Below, piece by piece: positions 16,226-27,100 of a stretch of DNA of 64,000 nt. Made by a program: the position numbers and the translations under genes. Origin of the DNA: Noviherbaspirillum saxi (lineage in GTDB: Bacteria; Pseudomonadota; Gammaproteobacteria; Burkholderiales; Burkholderiaceae_D). The DNA is taken from positions 2,914,001-2,978,000 of the forward strand of contig NZ_QYUO01000001.1 in assembly GCF_003591035.1 (NCBI RefSeq), read 5' to 3'. The notes under the pieces were generated by a model. It saw only the letters and a program-made list of their open reading frames with translations. It searched no databases and had not been told where the DNA came from. How positions within the stretch are numbered: the first letter of the stretch is position 1; each line of letters starts with the position of its first letter.

Positions 16226-16924
16226 TCAACCTCCTGATGCCTCAAGCGCGGTCTTACCGGCCTTGCGGGCGGGGTTGCCGACATACACTCCGTCAGGCTG
16301 GGTGTCTTGCACGACGACTGCCCCGGCGCCGATGAAACTGCGCTCGGCCACCCGGATACGATCGCGCAGTACCGCACCCACACCTACGAAAGCTTGCTCA
16401 CCCACATAGCCTTCACCCCCCATGGCGACCTCGGCGGCGACAAATGCATGATCAGCCACCTCGCAATGGTGAGAAATGTGTGCTCCACTGCGGATGATGC
16501 AGTTGTCGCCGATGCGGGCAAAGGGCTGGATGATGGCATGCTCATAGATCAGCACGTTTTCGCCGATTTTCAAATCCGGCCACACGCTGGCTCTGCTGGA
16601 CACATAACTTACGAACGTATAACCACGCTGCCTGGCCATTTCGAAGCGCGTGCGACGTACCCCGTTGATGCGCTGGTAGCCCATCGGAATCAGGAGACGG
16701 AAGTCGGTCGGCGGGTATCGGGCTTCCAATGTTTCGAAGGGCACCAGCGGCAAGCCTTCAAAATGCGATGACGCCAGGTAGGCTTCATCCACTGTAAACC
16801 CCGCCACCTGCCATGGGCTGTCGTGCAGCAAGCAGTACCAAGCAAGGCTGGCCGAACGAAGATTGCCGAATATGATGACCGGACGATCGTCGCCCGATGC
16901 TTTCGTTGAGATGAGTTCATGCAT
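16226..16924 (-). CDS. NeuD/PglD-like sugar O- or N-acyltransferase
   Basis: 232 residues. The N-terminal half is a Rossmann-like domain (RPVIIFGNLRSASLAWY). The C-terminal half is a left-handed beta-helix of hexapeptide repeats (IGENVLIYEHAIIQPFARIG, AFVAAEVAMGGEGYVGEQAF) with the conserved GNPARKAGK end. This layout is that of NeuD, PglD and related acyltransferases that acetylate nucleotide-activated amino sugars. It follows the glycosyltransferase gene with an 8-base overlap and is followed immediately by BKACE, so all three are co-translated. The donor need not be acetyl-CoA. Confidence 0.85.
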   Translation of the reverse strand: MHELISTKASGDDRPVIIFGNLRSASLAWYCLLHDSPWQVAGFTVDEAYLASSHFEGLPLVPFETLEARYPPTDFRLLIPMGYQRINGVRRTRFEMARQRGYTFVSYVSSRASVWPDLKIGENVLIYEHAIIQPFARIGDNCIIRSGAHISHHCEVADHAFVAAEVAMGGEGYVGEQAFVGVGAVLRDRIRVAERSFIGAGAVVVQDTQPDGVYVGNPARKAGKTALEASGG

Positions 16925-18452
16925 CGCTGGTTCCCATGCGTTGTTTGAAAGATTCGATAGCCCGGTGGCAAGCCTGCATCAAATCCTTCGCAGCCTGCTG
17001 GCCAGACAAATCGAGTCGAGTAATGAAGCGCGCCTGCATTTCGTTTCCGGCCTGCTGTCTCGCAGATGTGTCCGTCACCCAGACAGCGAGTTGGCTGAAA
17101 TATTCATCGTCGGAACTTAGCGCACACGCACCCACTTTGTCGCCTCCATCATTATTGGTAAATGTCACCACCGGTAAGCCTTGCTCCATCGCCATGGCCA
17201 CAGCACCGCCGCCGCCCATGCGTGGAGGATTGACGTAGACGTCGCTCATGGCCAGCCAAGCCTCTAGGTTGAGCTGAGGTGGTATCAGGTGAATCCGTGG
17301 ATGCAGCGGCAAACCCGGTAGCGATTTGCCCTTGGCCACGCCTATCAGAAGCCAATGCACGTCGGGATGCGCTTCGACGAAATCAACGATCCTTTCACTC
17401 CAGGGCGGAAGAATCTCAAAATGCAAACGAACGCCGGCAGTCACCAGCACGGTTGCCGTAGCAGCTAAACCTACCGTAGCTCGGTCAACAGGCGTGGCCG
17501 GCCCCTTGGGCCAGAATCGGAATGGAAAGGGAAAAACCACGGGTGCAGGAACACCGGGCCAACACACGACATCATCCGACGAATCGGCGTTTAGCCACAC
17601 ATCCACCGGTGCCAACGGCGGTAAGGCATGCACCGACAGGCCGACCACCGGGTAGCGCGCGAATAACTTGTACATCAACGGGGACATGAATCCAACGAAC
17701 ACCACCACGTCTGGCGCATAGGCATCAATAGCCTGCAACACGTGATCAAAACGCGAGCGCAAAGAAAATTCCGTATTCGGCAGCATCAACTGAATCGCCC
17801 GCGACGTATTCAGCTTCAGCGATTCCTGCTCCACCGCCAAGGCAGCGACACTCTCTATGCTGCCGTGATAGCTGTCGACCACCGGGATGGTGGTTTCTTT
17901 TGCAGTATAGGCGTAGAGGTCCGTGCTCTGGCGGGCCAGGACGCTGATGAGGTTAAGCGTGAACATGGTACCACCATGTCGGCTGCTGCCTACCTCCGGC
18001 GTGTAAATCGCCACTCGCAGTCGAGAGTCGGGCGTGCCACGCCGAATGGAAACCCCACCTGAGATACGCGCTGCTACCAAGCTTTGCAAGCGGACGGCAT
18101 CGATGTCTTGCAGTAGTTGCGCAAAGGCGTTCCGTTCCGGCATGCGTACCAACGCCTGGTGCCAGGCCAGTCCAAGTAAAGCCATAATGGCGTCTGGTGA
18201 CGATGTATCGTCGGCGAGCATCGCCTGCCGGACGAGCCAAACGCAATCGTGCGTGAGATAGGCCAATGCCGAGCAGCGTAGCCATTCCGCGTCCCGGGCT
18301 TTGAGTACCAGCGCTGCGATTTCATTGATTAGTGCTGTCCGCGCATCGCCCTCCAGAGTATTAGTCAGCGATGCGAGGCGCTGCCACAACGGCGATGAAG
18401 TCGGCGCAAATTTAACCGATTCGAGCGCGTCGAGCGCTACTGAAGGATTCAT
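16917..18452 (-). CDS. GT-B fold glycosyltransferase
   Basis: 511 residues from the ATG at 18452 (the frame is open to 18521). The N-terminal 150 residues are helical and Ala/Leu-rich, with a spacing reminiscent of repeat helices. The remainder shows a GT-B arrangement: RVAIYTPEVGSSRHGGTMFT at the start of the first lobe, HWLLIGVAKGKSLPGLP and LEAWLAMSDVYVNPPRMGGG in the second, where MGGGGAVAMAMEQGLPVVT is the donor-binding loop. The family is not a standard GT4 by eye. It probably adds a sugar to the product of the cluster; helical N-terminal extensions are seen in protein glycosyltransferases, so direct transfer to protein is possible. Confidence 0.7.
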   Translation of the reverse strand: MNPSVALDALESVKFAPTSSPLWQRLASLTNTLEGDARTALINEIAALVLKARDAEWLRCSALAYLTHDCVWLVRQAMLADDTSSPDAIMALLGLAWHQALVRMPERNAFAQLLQDIDAVRLQSLVAARISGGVSIRRGTPDSRLRVAIYTPEVGSSRHGGTMFTLNLISVLARQSTDLYAYTAKETTIPVVDSYHGSIESVAALAVEQESLKLNTSRAIQLMLPNTEFSLRSRFDHVLQAIDAYAPDVVVFVGFMSPLMYKLFARYPVVGLSVHALPPLAPVDVWLNADSSDDVVCWPGVPAPVVFPFPFRFWPKGPATPVDRATVGLAATATVLVTAGVRLHFEILPPWSERIVDFVEAHPDVHWLLIGVAKGKSLPGLPLHPRIHLIPPQLNLEAWLAMSDVYVNPPRMGGGGAVAMAMEQGLPVVTFTNNDGGDKVGACALSSDDEYFSQLAVWVTDTSARQQAGNEMQARFITRLDLSGQQAAKDLMQACHRAIESFKQRMGTSDA

Positions 18453-19187
18453 TGAGAAGTCTTTATTACGACAGGCCTGAGTTAAGTGATTGATCTTGTG
18501 ACGAGCAATGCCAAATGACATTTCATATGAGTTGCCGTGCCTGGACGGCAGCTTCGCTAATACACCACGTTTCCTGCGCTATCGCGATGGTTCAGTTTGA
18601 AAGACTGCCACTCAGTGTTCCTATTTGAGCATTCAGTCAATGACTGGCGCATTCGATGTGTCGCGAAGCGCCCAATCTTCCCTTAGCAAGAGGGGCCAAG
18701 CACAATTACTCGAATGTCAATTACCGCCTGAATGTTCAGCAGAATAAGGCGAGGCGCCGGGGTCAATGTACCTCCTTTGTGCTTCACTAACGCAGGTGCC
18801 GCATTATAACAATCTGTGCTGGATGGAGAGGACAGACGTTACCCGTCTTCCAATTACAAGCAGGTTAATAAATGCCTCGAGGCACAATAGAAATAATTAC
18901 TTTTTTTGGCGTAGAGAGCCCGAAGTTCGTCGGCGCGAAATCGCCATTTTGGGTAAGGTTGCCATCGACTCAGGCCTGACTGCTTCGGTATCGATACCGT
19001 CATGGACGACGTTGGTCCGACAGCGAAATAACTTGGGGAAGGTGTTGGCCGTCAAATGCTTATCTTTTCCCCCGAGATATGGGGCAGTCTCGTCCCGCTG
19101 CTATTTTATGCAGTCGGGTGTGGCTTCCGAAAGCTCATCAAATGAGTCAACGTTCTAACTCACATAGGTTACGCGGGCGATAATTCA
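18453..19187. other. Long intergenic region without a recognised gene
   Basis: 735 bases separate the methyltransferase gene from the next glycosyltransferase. A 130-residue plus-strand frame (18766-19158) resembles nothing I know and lacks a ribosome binding site. A TATAAT on the minus strand near 18805 is a possible -10 for the downstream genes, but the matching -35 is poor. The GC content is lower than in the neighbours. It may be a remnant of a lost gene. Confidence 0.4.
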
Positions 19188-20723
19188 TCAGGCGATCTGC
19201 AATGATTTCAAAATTGGAAGTTGTTGAAGTGCGAAAGCAGTAGCGTCCTTGGTTAATTTTGCGATGTTCGCCTCTGCTGTGGGCAATGCTTTGCCATCTA
19301 CAACAATAGATTGCCCTTGTGCAGCAAAGATCTCCCATACAAATTGGGCCCACTCTGATGGTTGTTTCCGACCATTGAGCGCGGCTAAAAGAAATAATTG
19401 CTCAGAACGCGCCACACCCACGCCACCTCCAGTGACGGGGCTTGCCAGGTAACTAATATCGGAACTCCCTTTGCATTTATTCATAAGATGCAAATTAAGC
19501 CTATCAGTTTGTAACTTGGCATTTTCAATTACTTGATCTTCTTGGACAGCGGCGACTGCGCCTTTGTCTATCAAAAGCATCAGTGCTTCTAAAATGTGCG
19601 CCAACTTTAAACAGTCTTTTGCTACGGCCTGCTCAATATGCCCGATGGTATGCACACGATGATCTGTCAGGACGTCGAGAATCGGCGAGTAAATGTTGTC
19701 ATGCATTTTCGCTTCACCCAAAGCACCAACGGCAGTAAGTGAGAGTGCTGTACGCGCCAATATCAGAATTACTTTTTGGCGCCGTATCGCTTCAATGCGT
19801 TCAACATTAGACAGTCGTCGCAAGCCTCTTACCCAGTAATCCCTACGGAATTGCTGATTAACCATGAAGTCACGTACCGTTTCCCGAAACATCGGATCCG
19901 GGATGTCGTTTAGAAACGCTTGCTGGTCGCCAGTCAGATTCACGCCGTTCACATGACTAAGATAATGCCCTGAGCATGCAAAGTTCAGTTTTGCCGGCGC
20001 CAACCATTCCGCCATTTCGGCAAAGGGCATCGGATGCCAATCGCGATTGAAATACTCATGGGCCAAATAACTACGGTCCTGCGCCTTCATGGATTTTATT
20101 CGTTGGGCTACCTGCGGATTGGCACGGAGATACAGCGGATTTGTGGCAAGCAGCTTCTCGGCAAACTCCATAGCGGCATCAACCCGGGAAATGATTCCTC
20201 GTCCCGGTGCAGCCATAACCTCAGCATGTTCGGTGAGTAAATGCCGCATTGGCACCATGGACGCCCATCCAGGCTGGGTGTTATAACTGAGGTAAAGGAC
20301 ACCTCCAACTTTCAGCTTGCGTCGAAAGAAGTCGACGATGATCGACCGATTTTCGTCGGATATCCAGCTCCATATTCCATGCAACCCTATATAGTCAAAC
20401 TCGGGCAAATCTTTTCGGTTGCAAAACTCTGCGAAGCCTTCGTCAAAGATTTGTGCACCCGCATTGGACACTAACGCTAGTTCTTGTGCGAACGCTGCTT
20501 GCGATGGATTGAAATCAGTGCCATACCATTGCGTTACTGAAGCGGCTGCATGCAGATTGATGCTCATGCCCTGACCAAAACCGAGTTCGCATGCGACATT
20601 GGTTTCCGGTGGTGTTACGCCCGCATTCAGAAATGCAAGGCGCAGACGAAGCGGATTTAACTCATGGTAATAGCCGAAGGTGTATCCGATATCGGCAACA
20701 TAGCCCGAAGTCCAATCGGTCAT
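19188..20723 (-). CDS. Class I SAM-dependent methyltransferase with regulatory domain
   Basis: 511 residues. Residues 40-140 form a Rossmann methyltransferase: CELGFGQGMSINLHAA (SAM loop, GxGxG-like), YGTDFNPSQAAFA (acidic ribose binder) and FDYIGLHGIWSW. Residues about 215-300 (SYLAHEYFNRDWHPMPFAEM and following) match the methyltransferase regulatory domain PF10119, and the last 150 residues are a further alpha-helical region. Proteins of this architecture are found with surface glycan and S-layer loci in many proteobacteria; the substrate is unknown. It is on the same strand as the glycosyltransferases, 70 bases after the upstream one. Confidence 0.8.
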   Translation of the reverse strand: MTDWTSGYVADIGYTFGYYHELNPLRLRLAFLNAGVTPPETNVACELGFGQGMSINLHAAASVTQWYGTDFNPSQAAFAQELALVSNAGAQIFDEGFAEFCNRKDLPEFDYIGLHGIWSWISDENRSIIVDFFRRKLKVGGVLYLSYNTQPGWASMVPMRHLLTEHAEVMAAPGRGIISRVDAAMEFAEKLLATNPLYLRANPQVAQRIKSMKAQDRSYLAHEYFNRDWHPMPFAEMAEWLAPAKLNFACSGHYLSHVNGVNLTGDQQAFLNDIPDPMFRETVRDFMVNQQFRRDYWVRGLRRLSNVERIEAIRRQKVILILARTALSLTAVGALGEAKMHDNIYSPILDVLTDHRVHTIGHIEQAVAKDCLKLAHILEALMLLIDKGAVAAVQEDQVIENAKLQTDRLNLHLMNKCKGSSDISYLASPVTGGGVGVARSEQLFLLAALNGRKQPSEWAQFVWEIFAAQGQSIVVDGKALPTAEANIAKLTKDATAFALQQLPILKSLQIA

Positions 20724-20793
20724 AGGTAACTCGCATGGTAGTTGAACGCGCGACTATTCTACGTAAAATAACGTTATATCGCTTCTGGATGCA

Positions 20794-22050
20794 TTATTTG
20801 TGATCAGGTTTTGACTGGAGGGATTCAACCCAATCCAGCTGGCGCGGCAGGCAAATATTTTTTAGGTCATAGGTCGCCTGCGCAAAAGCACGTGCATTCG
20901 CACCTAGTCGTGCGCGGGCGGCCGCATCGCTTAGTAAGGCGCAGATCTCCTTCGCCAATCCAGCTACATCAAAAAAATTGACCAGACGACCTGTATCGTC
21001 GTGCCGAATAGCCTCATGCAATGGTTGAGTATCACTTGCAACAATCGCGCATCCGGCACTCATTGCTTCGAGCAGACTCCAGCTCAGCACAAAGGGATAG
21101 GTGTGATAGACGTGGACCGTCGACAGTTGCAGCAAAGGGATGAAGTGCTGGTAGGGGATGTTGCCAAGGAAGTGTACGCGTCCCCAGTCGGCATCATTGA
21201 TCTGTCCACGCACCTCAGCCGCAAAGATGTCCTTCCACTTGCGGTCGCCTTCGGGCCGTGCGCCATAACTGACATCGTCGCCACCAACCAGTAACACACG
21301 CGCATTCGGTCGGGCGCGTAAGATTGCAGGCAATGCGCGCATGAAGATGTGATAGCCGCGATACGGTTCGAGATTGCGGTTGACGAAGGTAACGACCTCA
21401 TCGTTACGTGTAAGTACGATCTGCCCGGAGTTCGTCGTCAATGTCAGGCTTACGGCAGGGTTAGGTGCGATTGCGTCGGTGTCAATGCCATCGTGAACGA
21501 CTGTAATCTTGCTGCGAAACGGTTCCGGGAAAGTGCTGGCTTGCCAGTATGTAGGAGAGATGCCCGCATCGGCCACTTCAAAATGCAGCAAATTATTTAT
21601 GTTTTTTAGCCGTACCCGGCATGCGTCGCCTATGTCCGCATTTGCGAACTCCGGATCGAATCCGACATCTGCGCCGTGTGGATGGTAAAAAAACTCACAA
21701 TAGATACCTAGTTTTGCGGTTGGCCATACTTCCTTGACGAATAGACTTTCGCCCCACCCCGGATGCGCAATAATTACATCAGGTACAAAGCGTTGCTGCC
21801 TTAGTGCAATCGCAGCACGTAACGCTGCTTCGCCGCGTATCGTCTTCGTTTCAAAGTCAGCGACCCACGGATGCATATTGGGTGTCGTGCCACGGTTGGC
21901 CTGAAACGGCACCATATGGACGCCCTCCCAGGTCGCCGGCGCCTTTGACTGCATCGTCATGGCGACAACCGTATGTTTTGCCGCAACTAAAGCAGGTGCC
22001 AAATGCTTAAACTGCCCAGGAAAGTTTTGGTGGATGAAAAGAATATTCAT
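20794..22050 (-). CDS. GT4-like glycosyltransferase
   Basis: 418 residues from the ATG at 22050. It begins MNILFIHQNFPGQFKHLAPA, the usual first strand and glycine-containing loop of a GT-B enzyme. The second lobe has RGYHIFMRALPAILRARPNA, ARVLLVGGDDVSYGA, and the donor site FVLSWSLLEAMSAGCAIVAS with the ExxxxxxxAxG pattern. A loop HPHGADVGFDPEF is seen in relatives active on surface polysaccharides. The start lies eight bases after the stop of the upstream glycosyltransferase, showing an operon. Retaining transfer from a nucleotide sugar is inferred from the family. Confidence 0.85.
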   Translation of the reverse strand: MNILFIHQNFPGQFKHLAPALVAAKHTVVAMTMQSKAPATWEGVHMVPFQANRGTTPNMHPWVADFETKTIRGEAALRAAIALRQQRFVPDVIIAHPGWGESLFVKEVWPTAKLGIYCEFFYHPHGADVGFDPEFANADIGDACRVRLKNINNLLHFEVADAGISPTYWQASTFPEPFRSKITVVHDGIDTDAIAPNPAVSLTLTTNSGQIVLTRNDEVVTFVNRNLEPYRGYHIFMRALPAILRARPNARVLLVGGDDVSYGARPEGDRKWKDIFAAEVRGQINDADWGRVHFLGNIPYQHFIPLLQLSTVHVYHTYPFVLSWSLLEAMSAGCAIVASDTQPLHEAIRHDDTGRLVNFFDVAGLAKEICALLSDAAARARLGANARAFAQATYDLKNICLPRQLDWVESLQSKPDHK

Positions 22051-22058
22051 GCTTGCAT

Positions 22059-23771
22059 TCAGGCGTGATCCGCTAGTTTCAGTACGTTCAGTTTCAGCAT
22101 CCATACCAAAGCACGGAAGACAAATGGCTGACGCTCCGCGGGCAGCGCTTGAATGAGTGTGCCCGCTGTTTGTGGACCGTTAACCAATGCAGTCAATACG
22201 ATATCGCATTCGGCATCGGAAGGAATAACGTGCTTTGCAAAATTAACCATTGCCAACGCGCGCCACCGTGTCAATGCCTGAACTGCATCAGAACGCGCAA
22301 GAGTCAGCTTTGTATTCGCCGTAAGTAATTCTGTCGGATAGTTAGCAAATGCAGCGAATGGGTCCATGCGCGCCGGCCATGGATTAGGCAGTGATGTAAT
22401 GAATGCACGATTCCCATTGCGAATTTCGGCGAGCTGCGCCCAAAGCGTTTCATACTGCGGAATGATTACGGCCCAGTCATAAGCTTGGCGCGCCCGGAAT
22501 CTACCCGCCTCACCCATTTTCCAGCGCAGTTCCTGCGAAGCGAACAGTGCTGAGAACGCTTTCGCACTTGCCGCCACATCGACTGACACCAATGAGCACG
22601 TATGACCGCAATACATATCATAGGTGTCGACATCAAGGGCATGGCGTAACGCCAAATCAGTGCCCAAGCCTGCTTGCGGCATAACCGTTGGAATACGATA
22701 GCCGTCGATACCGTCGCGCACGGTGTCCTTGTAACCGTCCCAATCACTCACTACGACCGGTATCCCAGCAGCCATGGCTTCGATGGGGACAATGCCAAAG
22801 GTTTCTTGAATATTATCCGACAAGCTACAGAATACATCTGCGCTCGCCCAGGCAGTTAGCCGGTCTTCGGCTTTGCGACCGTCCAGCGTTATAACCCGCA
22901 CACTTGAACAAGCCTCTTGCGCAGCATCCACGTAGGCTTTACTAATAAAATCGTTTGCATGCCAACCGCACTCGATGAGAACGATTCGCTCGTCTTTAGG
23001 TAATGCTTGCGCCGCAATTTCGAGCGCCTGGTACATCGCTAATGGATGTGCTTTTGCGTGAAACGACAGACGTCCCATGAACAGGACGACATGCGTCTTC
23101 GCGTCTGCGTTGACGGCGGCGCGCGCGGCAGCCTTTTGATCTTCCGTGTACACAAAATCGGAAGTATGAATACCAAGCGGAATCACCGGCAATTGCGGCA
23201 GTACCATGCGGGTTGCACCTGTTCTTTGCACCAGATAATCAGTCTGCGCTTGCAATATGCGCATGACGTTGTCTTTAACCGCGTTGCTGGTACAGATCAC
23301 TGCGTCCCAAGGCTGGACAGGAGCCGTAAGCAGTTCTGCGATGGAATCCATGGCACCGGCCGAGGCGGTAGTATGCGTAATACCGCACAAGCTCCAGTTT
23401 GCATGCCCGTAGTGCGCGCGTTGCCATGCGTGAATACCAATACCGGGACCAGGATGATAGACGGTGCCGGCTTCGGCCAGACCGCCAAGCGAGTTTTTAT
23501 CAACAGCTTTGACTTGTTCCGTGCGTCCGGCAGATGAGACTGCATGGGCGAATGACTTGCCATGATCGATGTGTTGTACCTGTACCCAGAATTCGTTCGT
23601 TTTACCGTAGGCGAGATAGCCGCGCAGGAAAGACTCGCCAGCGGCATTGCGGCCCATTAATTTTGGACCTGCAGTCGTATACGCTTCAGGATGAAAATAG
23701 ATTGCAGAAGAAGTGGGATTCGTCACGATTTTGCTTTCATTACCAGCCAAGGTGTTGGACCGGAACGCCAT
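22059..23771 (-). CDS. GT4 family glycosyltransferase
   Basis: 570 residues. The central part has the GT4 features: VVLFMGRLSFHAKAHPLAMY, SADVFCSLSDNIQETFGIVP, and IEAMAAGIPVVVSDWDGYKD, where ETFGIVPIEAMAAG is the donor-binding E-x7-E motif. The last 100 residues form a separate helical piece. It is the first gene of the cluster downstream of the S-layer-like gene, 392 bases away across a terminator. Probably it builds the glycan attached to that surface protein or to the cell envelope; this is inference from position. Confidence 0.85.
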   Translation of the reverse strand: MAFRSNTLAGNESKIVTNPTSSAIYFHPEAYTTAGPKLMGRNAAGESFLRGYLAYGKTNEFWVQVQHIDHGKSFAHAVSSAGRTEQVKAVDKNSLGGLAEAGTVYHPGPGIGIHAWQRAHYGHANWSLCGITHTTASAGAMDSIAELLTAPVQPWDAVICTSNAVKDNVMRILQAQTDYLVQRTGATRMVLPQLPVIPLGIHTSDFVYTEDQKAAARAAVNADAKTHVVLFMGRLSFHAKAHPLAMYQALEIAAQALPKDERIVLIECGWHANDFISKAYVDAAQEACSSVRVITLDGRKAEDRLTAWASADVFCSLSDNIQETFGIVPIEAMAAGIPVVVSDWDGYKDTVRDGIDGYRIPTVMPQAGLGTDLALRHALDVDTYDMYCGHTCSLVSVDVAASAKAFSALFASQELRWKMGEAGRFRARQAYDWAVIIPQYETLWAQLAEIRNGNRAFITSLPNPWPARMDPFAAFANYPTELLTANTKLTLARSDAVQALTRWRALAMVNFAKHVIPSDAECDIVLTALVNGPQTAGTLIQALPAERQPFVFRALVWMLKLNVLKLADHA

Positions 23772-24163
23772 TCCCGCACAGACAGAAGTTGGTCCAGGTG
23801 CGTGAGATTATTAAACCAACTCGGAGCCTTGGTCAGTTGCCGTTGTCCGTATCTTCTACAACAGTAATGTCGTGTGTAGAAGCAAATCGCTCAATTAAAG
23901 TGTTGGTTATTCCCGAAATGAGACATTCATGGGATTCGAGGCCGCGATGTAATTGGTCGTGAACGTTTTTATGGAGATTCATAGACAGCGAGATATACGT
24001 CATAAACCTCGAATTTAGCAGCAACTTCTCTCATGCGTAAGAATTAGCATAAATTTTTATTTTGCTTGAAACAAAAAAAACCCTGCCCATTGCTGGGCAG
24101 GGTTTTAGTCGTCACAACTAGTCTAATTAGCTAGAGAAGTGATCAAGATCACTTCAATGGTTT
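23772..24163. other. Intergenic region with terminator and putative promoter
   Basis: 392 bases between the S-layer-like gene stop and the first glycosyltransferase gene. It contains the terminator at 24072-24107. The 300 bases after it, in transcription direction, must contain the promoter of the glycosylation cluster unless read-through supplies it. No gene is supported. Confidence 0.5.
24072..24107 (-). terminator. Rho-independent terminator of the S-layer-like gene
   Basis: Read on the minus strand: AAAACCCTGCCCAGCAATGG, then GCAGGGTTTTTTTTG. The stem CCCTGCCC/GGGCAGGG is perfect, extended by A/T pairs, with a short AGCAAT-type loop and eight T residues. It starts about 57 bases after the stop codon at 24164. 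This is the strongest intrinsic terminator in the window. Confidence 0.9.
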
Positions 24164-27100
24164 TTAGAATGCAAAGTTGCCAGTAGTCAGTGTGGTGCTA
24201 TCAGTTGTGATAGTGCCAATCAGGACCAACTCGCCGCCTGCAATTGCTGCAGTACCGTCGTTATTCACACCATAGACGTAGAGCTTAGTTGCGTCGTCAG
24301 CACCAGACACTATCAGGATTGCTTCAGCGCTAGCAGCCACATCAACTGCGTCCAGAACACCAGTATCTGTCAGTGCCGTGATCATTTCAGCAGCGGTATC
24401 AATACCTGCCGCTACTGCGACCTGTGCCACATACACTTTATTAGCAGCAACAGCAATCGAAGTACCTTCAGTAGCCAGCGCACCTGTTGTCGCCAGTGTG
24501 ATCGCAGTACCAACATTAGCATTGGCCAGCGAGCCTGCAGTGAGAACACCTGCAAAGTTCAGCACGTCAGCTGCTACGGTAAAGCCAGTAATAGTATCTG
24601 CGCCGTTGTCAGCTGTTGTCGAGCCACTGAATACAACTACGTCAGCTGCCGAGTTTGCTGCTGTCTCAGTCAGAACGATCGCGTCGTCACCAGCACCGCC
24701 AGTGACTGTGTCAGCACCGTTACCAGCATTGATGTAGTCGGTACCAGCTGCACCAGACAGGCTTTCAGCAGATGCGCCACCAGCCAGGTAGTCAGCACCG
24801 GATGTACCAGTAACCTTTGTCAGGTTCAACAGATGGTCAACAGATACGGAAGCCAGGTTGCTGTTCGAACCAAACAGATAAGCAGCAGTACCAGCAGCGA
24901 CCGAGCTAGTGCCACCAGCGATGAACGAAGTGCTCAGCGCTGTATTGATTGTTGCAGCGGAGATCGCAGCAGCGCTCAAGTTGACTACAGCACCAGTCGA
25001 AATGACGTTACCGTCGCTATCTGTCACGCCAACCATGCCGGATGCGTCGAGTGTGTTTGTACCAGCACCACCATCGATTGTGTCCGAACCCAGACCACCA
25101 GCCACTGTGTCGTTACCTGCACCACCGTTGATAGCGTCTGCCTTTGTACCACCAGTCAGAACGTCTGCACCTGCGCCACCGGTCACTGTTGCAGCAACAG
25201 TGCTAACCAGAGTTGCTGTCAGGGCGCCTGCGAAAGTCGAGGCATCCAGGTTGGTGACTGCTGTGCTGCCAGTCAGTGTCAGGTTCATCGATGCGGCATT
25301 ACCAGCAACAACTACCTTAGTTGCCTTGTCAGCTGTCAATGTCAGCGAGTGAGCTGCATCAGCAGTTGCGCCTGTAGTCGTTGTGTCGGAATCATTGCCT
25401 GTTACGTTCACAGTTTCAACGTTAGCAACTGTTACAGTGTTCAGAGCAACGCTGCCGGACGCGTTTGCAGTCAGGTTTACAACGTCTGCGCTGCCAGTAG
25501 CGTCGGCCAGACCCAGTGTCAGGGTATTGCCGAGGTTTGCTGTTGCAGTGACGGAGTTAGTAGCACCCAGACCAGTTACGCCAGCAGCACCACCAAGTGC
25601 GTTCAGCGTGATGGTGGAGATACCATCCAGACGGCCGACATCGACGGATTGTGCCAGTGCATCAAGGTTCAACACTTCAACGTTCGAAATGTTGTTATTG
25701 AGTGTGTTGACGTTGGAAATTGTCAACGCATTGACAGCAGTAACGCCAGCATTTGTCAGCGTGATTGTGTCTGTGCCGTCACCACCATTGATGGTGTCAG
25801 CTTGTGTCAACGTGTCGCCGAGAGAGATCGAATCGTTACCTGCACCGCCATCAAGGTTGACGTTGCCAGCTACAGTGATAGTCACGGAGTCGTTACCGTC
25901 ACCGCCAGTGATAACGTCGTTGCCGCCTGCGCCAGTGATAACATCGTTACCAGCACCACCAGCCAGCGTATCAGCACCTGTGCCGCCGAAGATGTTGTCG
26001 TTACCTGCACCGCCATCAATGCTGGAAGAATCGTCACCACGCAGCGTGTCGCTGTTGGCGGAGCCCAGGATCGATGTCAATGTGCTGTTTGCTGCCGCAG
26101 CACCCATGGTCAGGGAAGCAGTGCCAGTCAAGCCGGATGCGTTAATCACGTTTGCAGTGATAGCACCAGTGCTTGTGAAGGCGTTGCTGCCTGTCAGGTT
26201 CAATGTCGACGTACCACCAGTGTCAGCTGTCAGAGTGATTGTGGTTGCAGCTTGAGTAGTCGCTGCACCAGTGCCGGAACCGTTGATAGTAACAGTTTCG
26301 TAACCAGAAACTGCCAGACCACCTGCAGCAGCACCGAAGATCGAGATTGCAGCGCCAGTGTTGGTGACGGTCAGTGAGTCAGTTGTTGCTGTACCTGTGT
26401 CGCTAACGGTCAGTGTACCGGTATTAGCTCCACCGATCTTGACGGTCATATCGCCAGCAGCCATGGTCACTGTGTGCGCGCCCGAACCAAGTGCAAGTTC
26501 AACTGTGTTAATACCAGTTGCTTGTACGTTAGCTGCCGTCAGGTTGCCTGCAAGTGCGTTGGTTACCTTAATGGCTTCGAAGTTGGTCAGTGTTGCGGTA
26601 GTCGGAGCTGTGTAAGCGGTCAGCAGGGCTGTAGTGGCCGCAATAGTGTCGGTACCGTCGCCGCCGTTGACTGTGTCAGTTGTAGCCAGATTGGCTGCAA
26701 ATGTTACGGTGTCATTGCCTGCACCTGCGTTGATCGAATCATTCACAGCGTTAGTACCAGTGAATGTCAACGCGTCATTACCAGAACCACCGGTAATTGT
26801 CGAAGCAGTTGCTTGGTCGGATGTGAAAGTTACACCAGCAGTTGCTGCGCTTGCGTCAACGGTCAGAACTGTGGCACCCAGTGTGCCGAGGTTCAGAGTC
26901 TGGTTGCCGGAAACTACGTACTTGGTCGCAGCAGCGGTTGTCAATGCAGTCACTGCATTGGCGCTACCAGTGGACACGATGTTCAGTGTTTCAATGCCAG
27001 CGATCACGTTTGTACCTGCAGTCTGACCGTTCAGTGTCAGAGTTGCGGTATCAGCTGTACCAGCAACAGCGGATGCTGCAAACGCGAAGGTTGCACCGAC

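Noticed and set aside
18766..19158. 130-residue plus-strand frame in the long gap of the glycosylation cluster
   Set aside because: No ribosome binding site, no family, and opposite to the cluster's direction. Kept only as an intergenic note.
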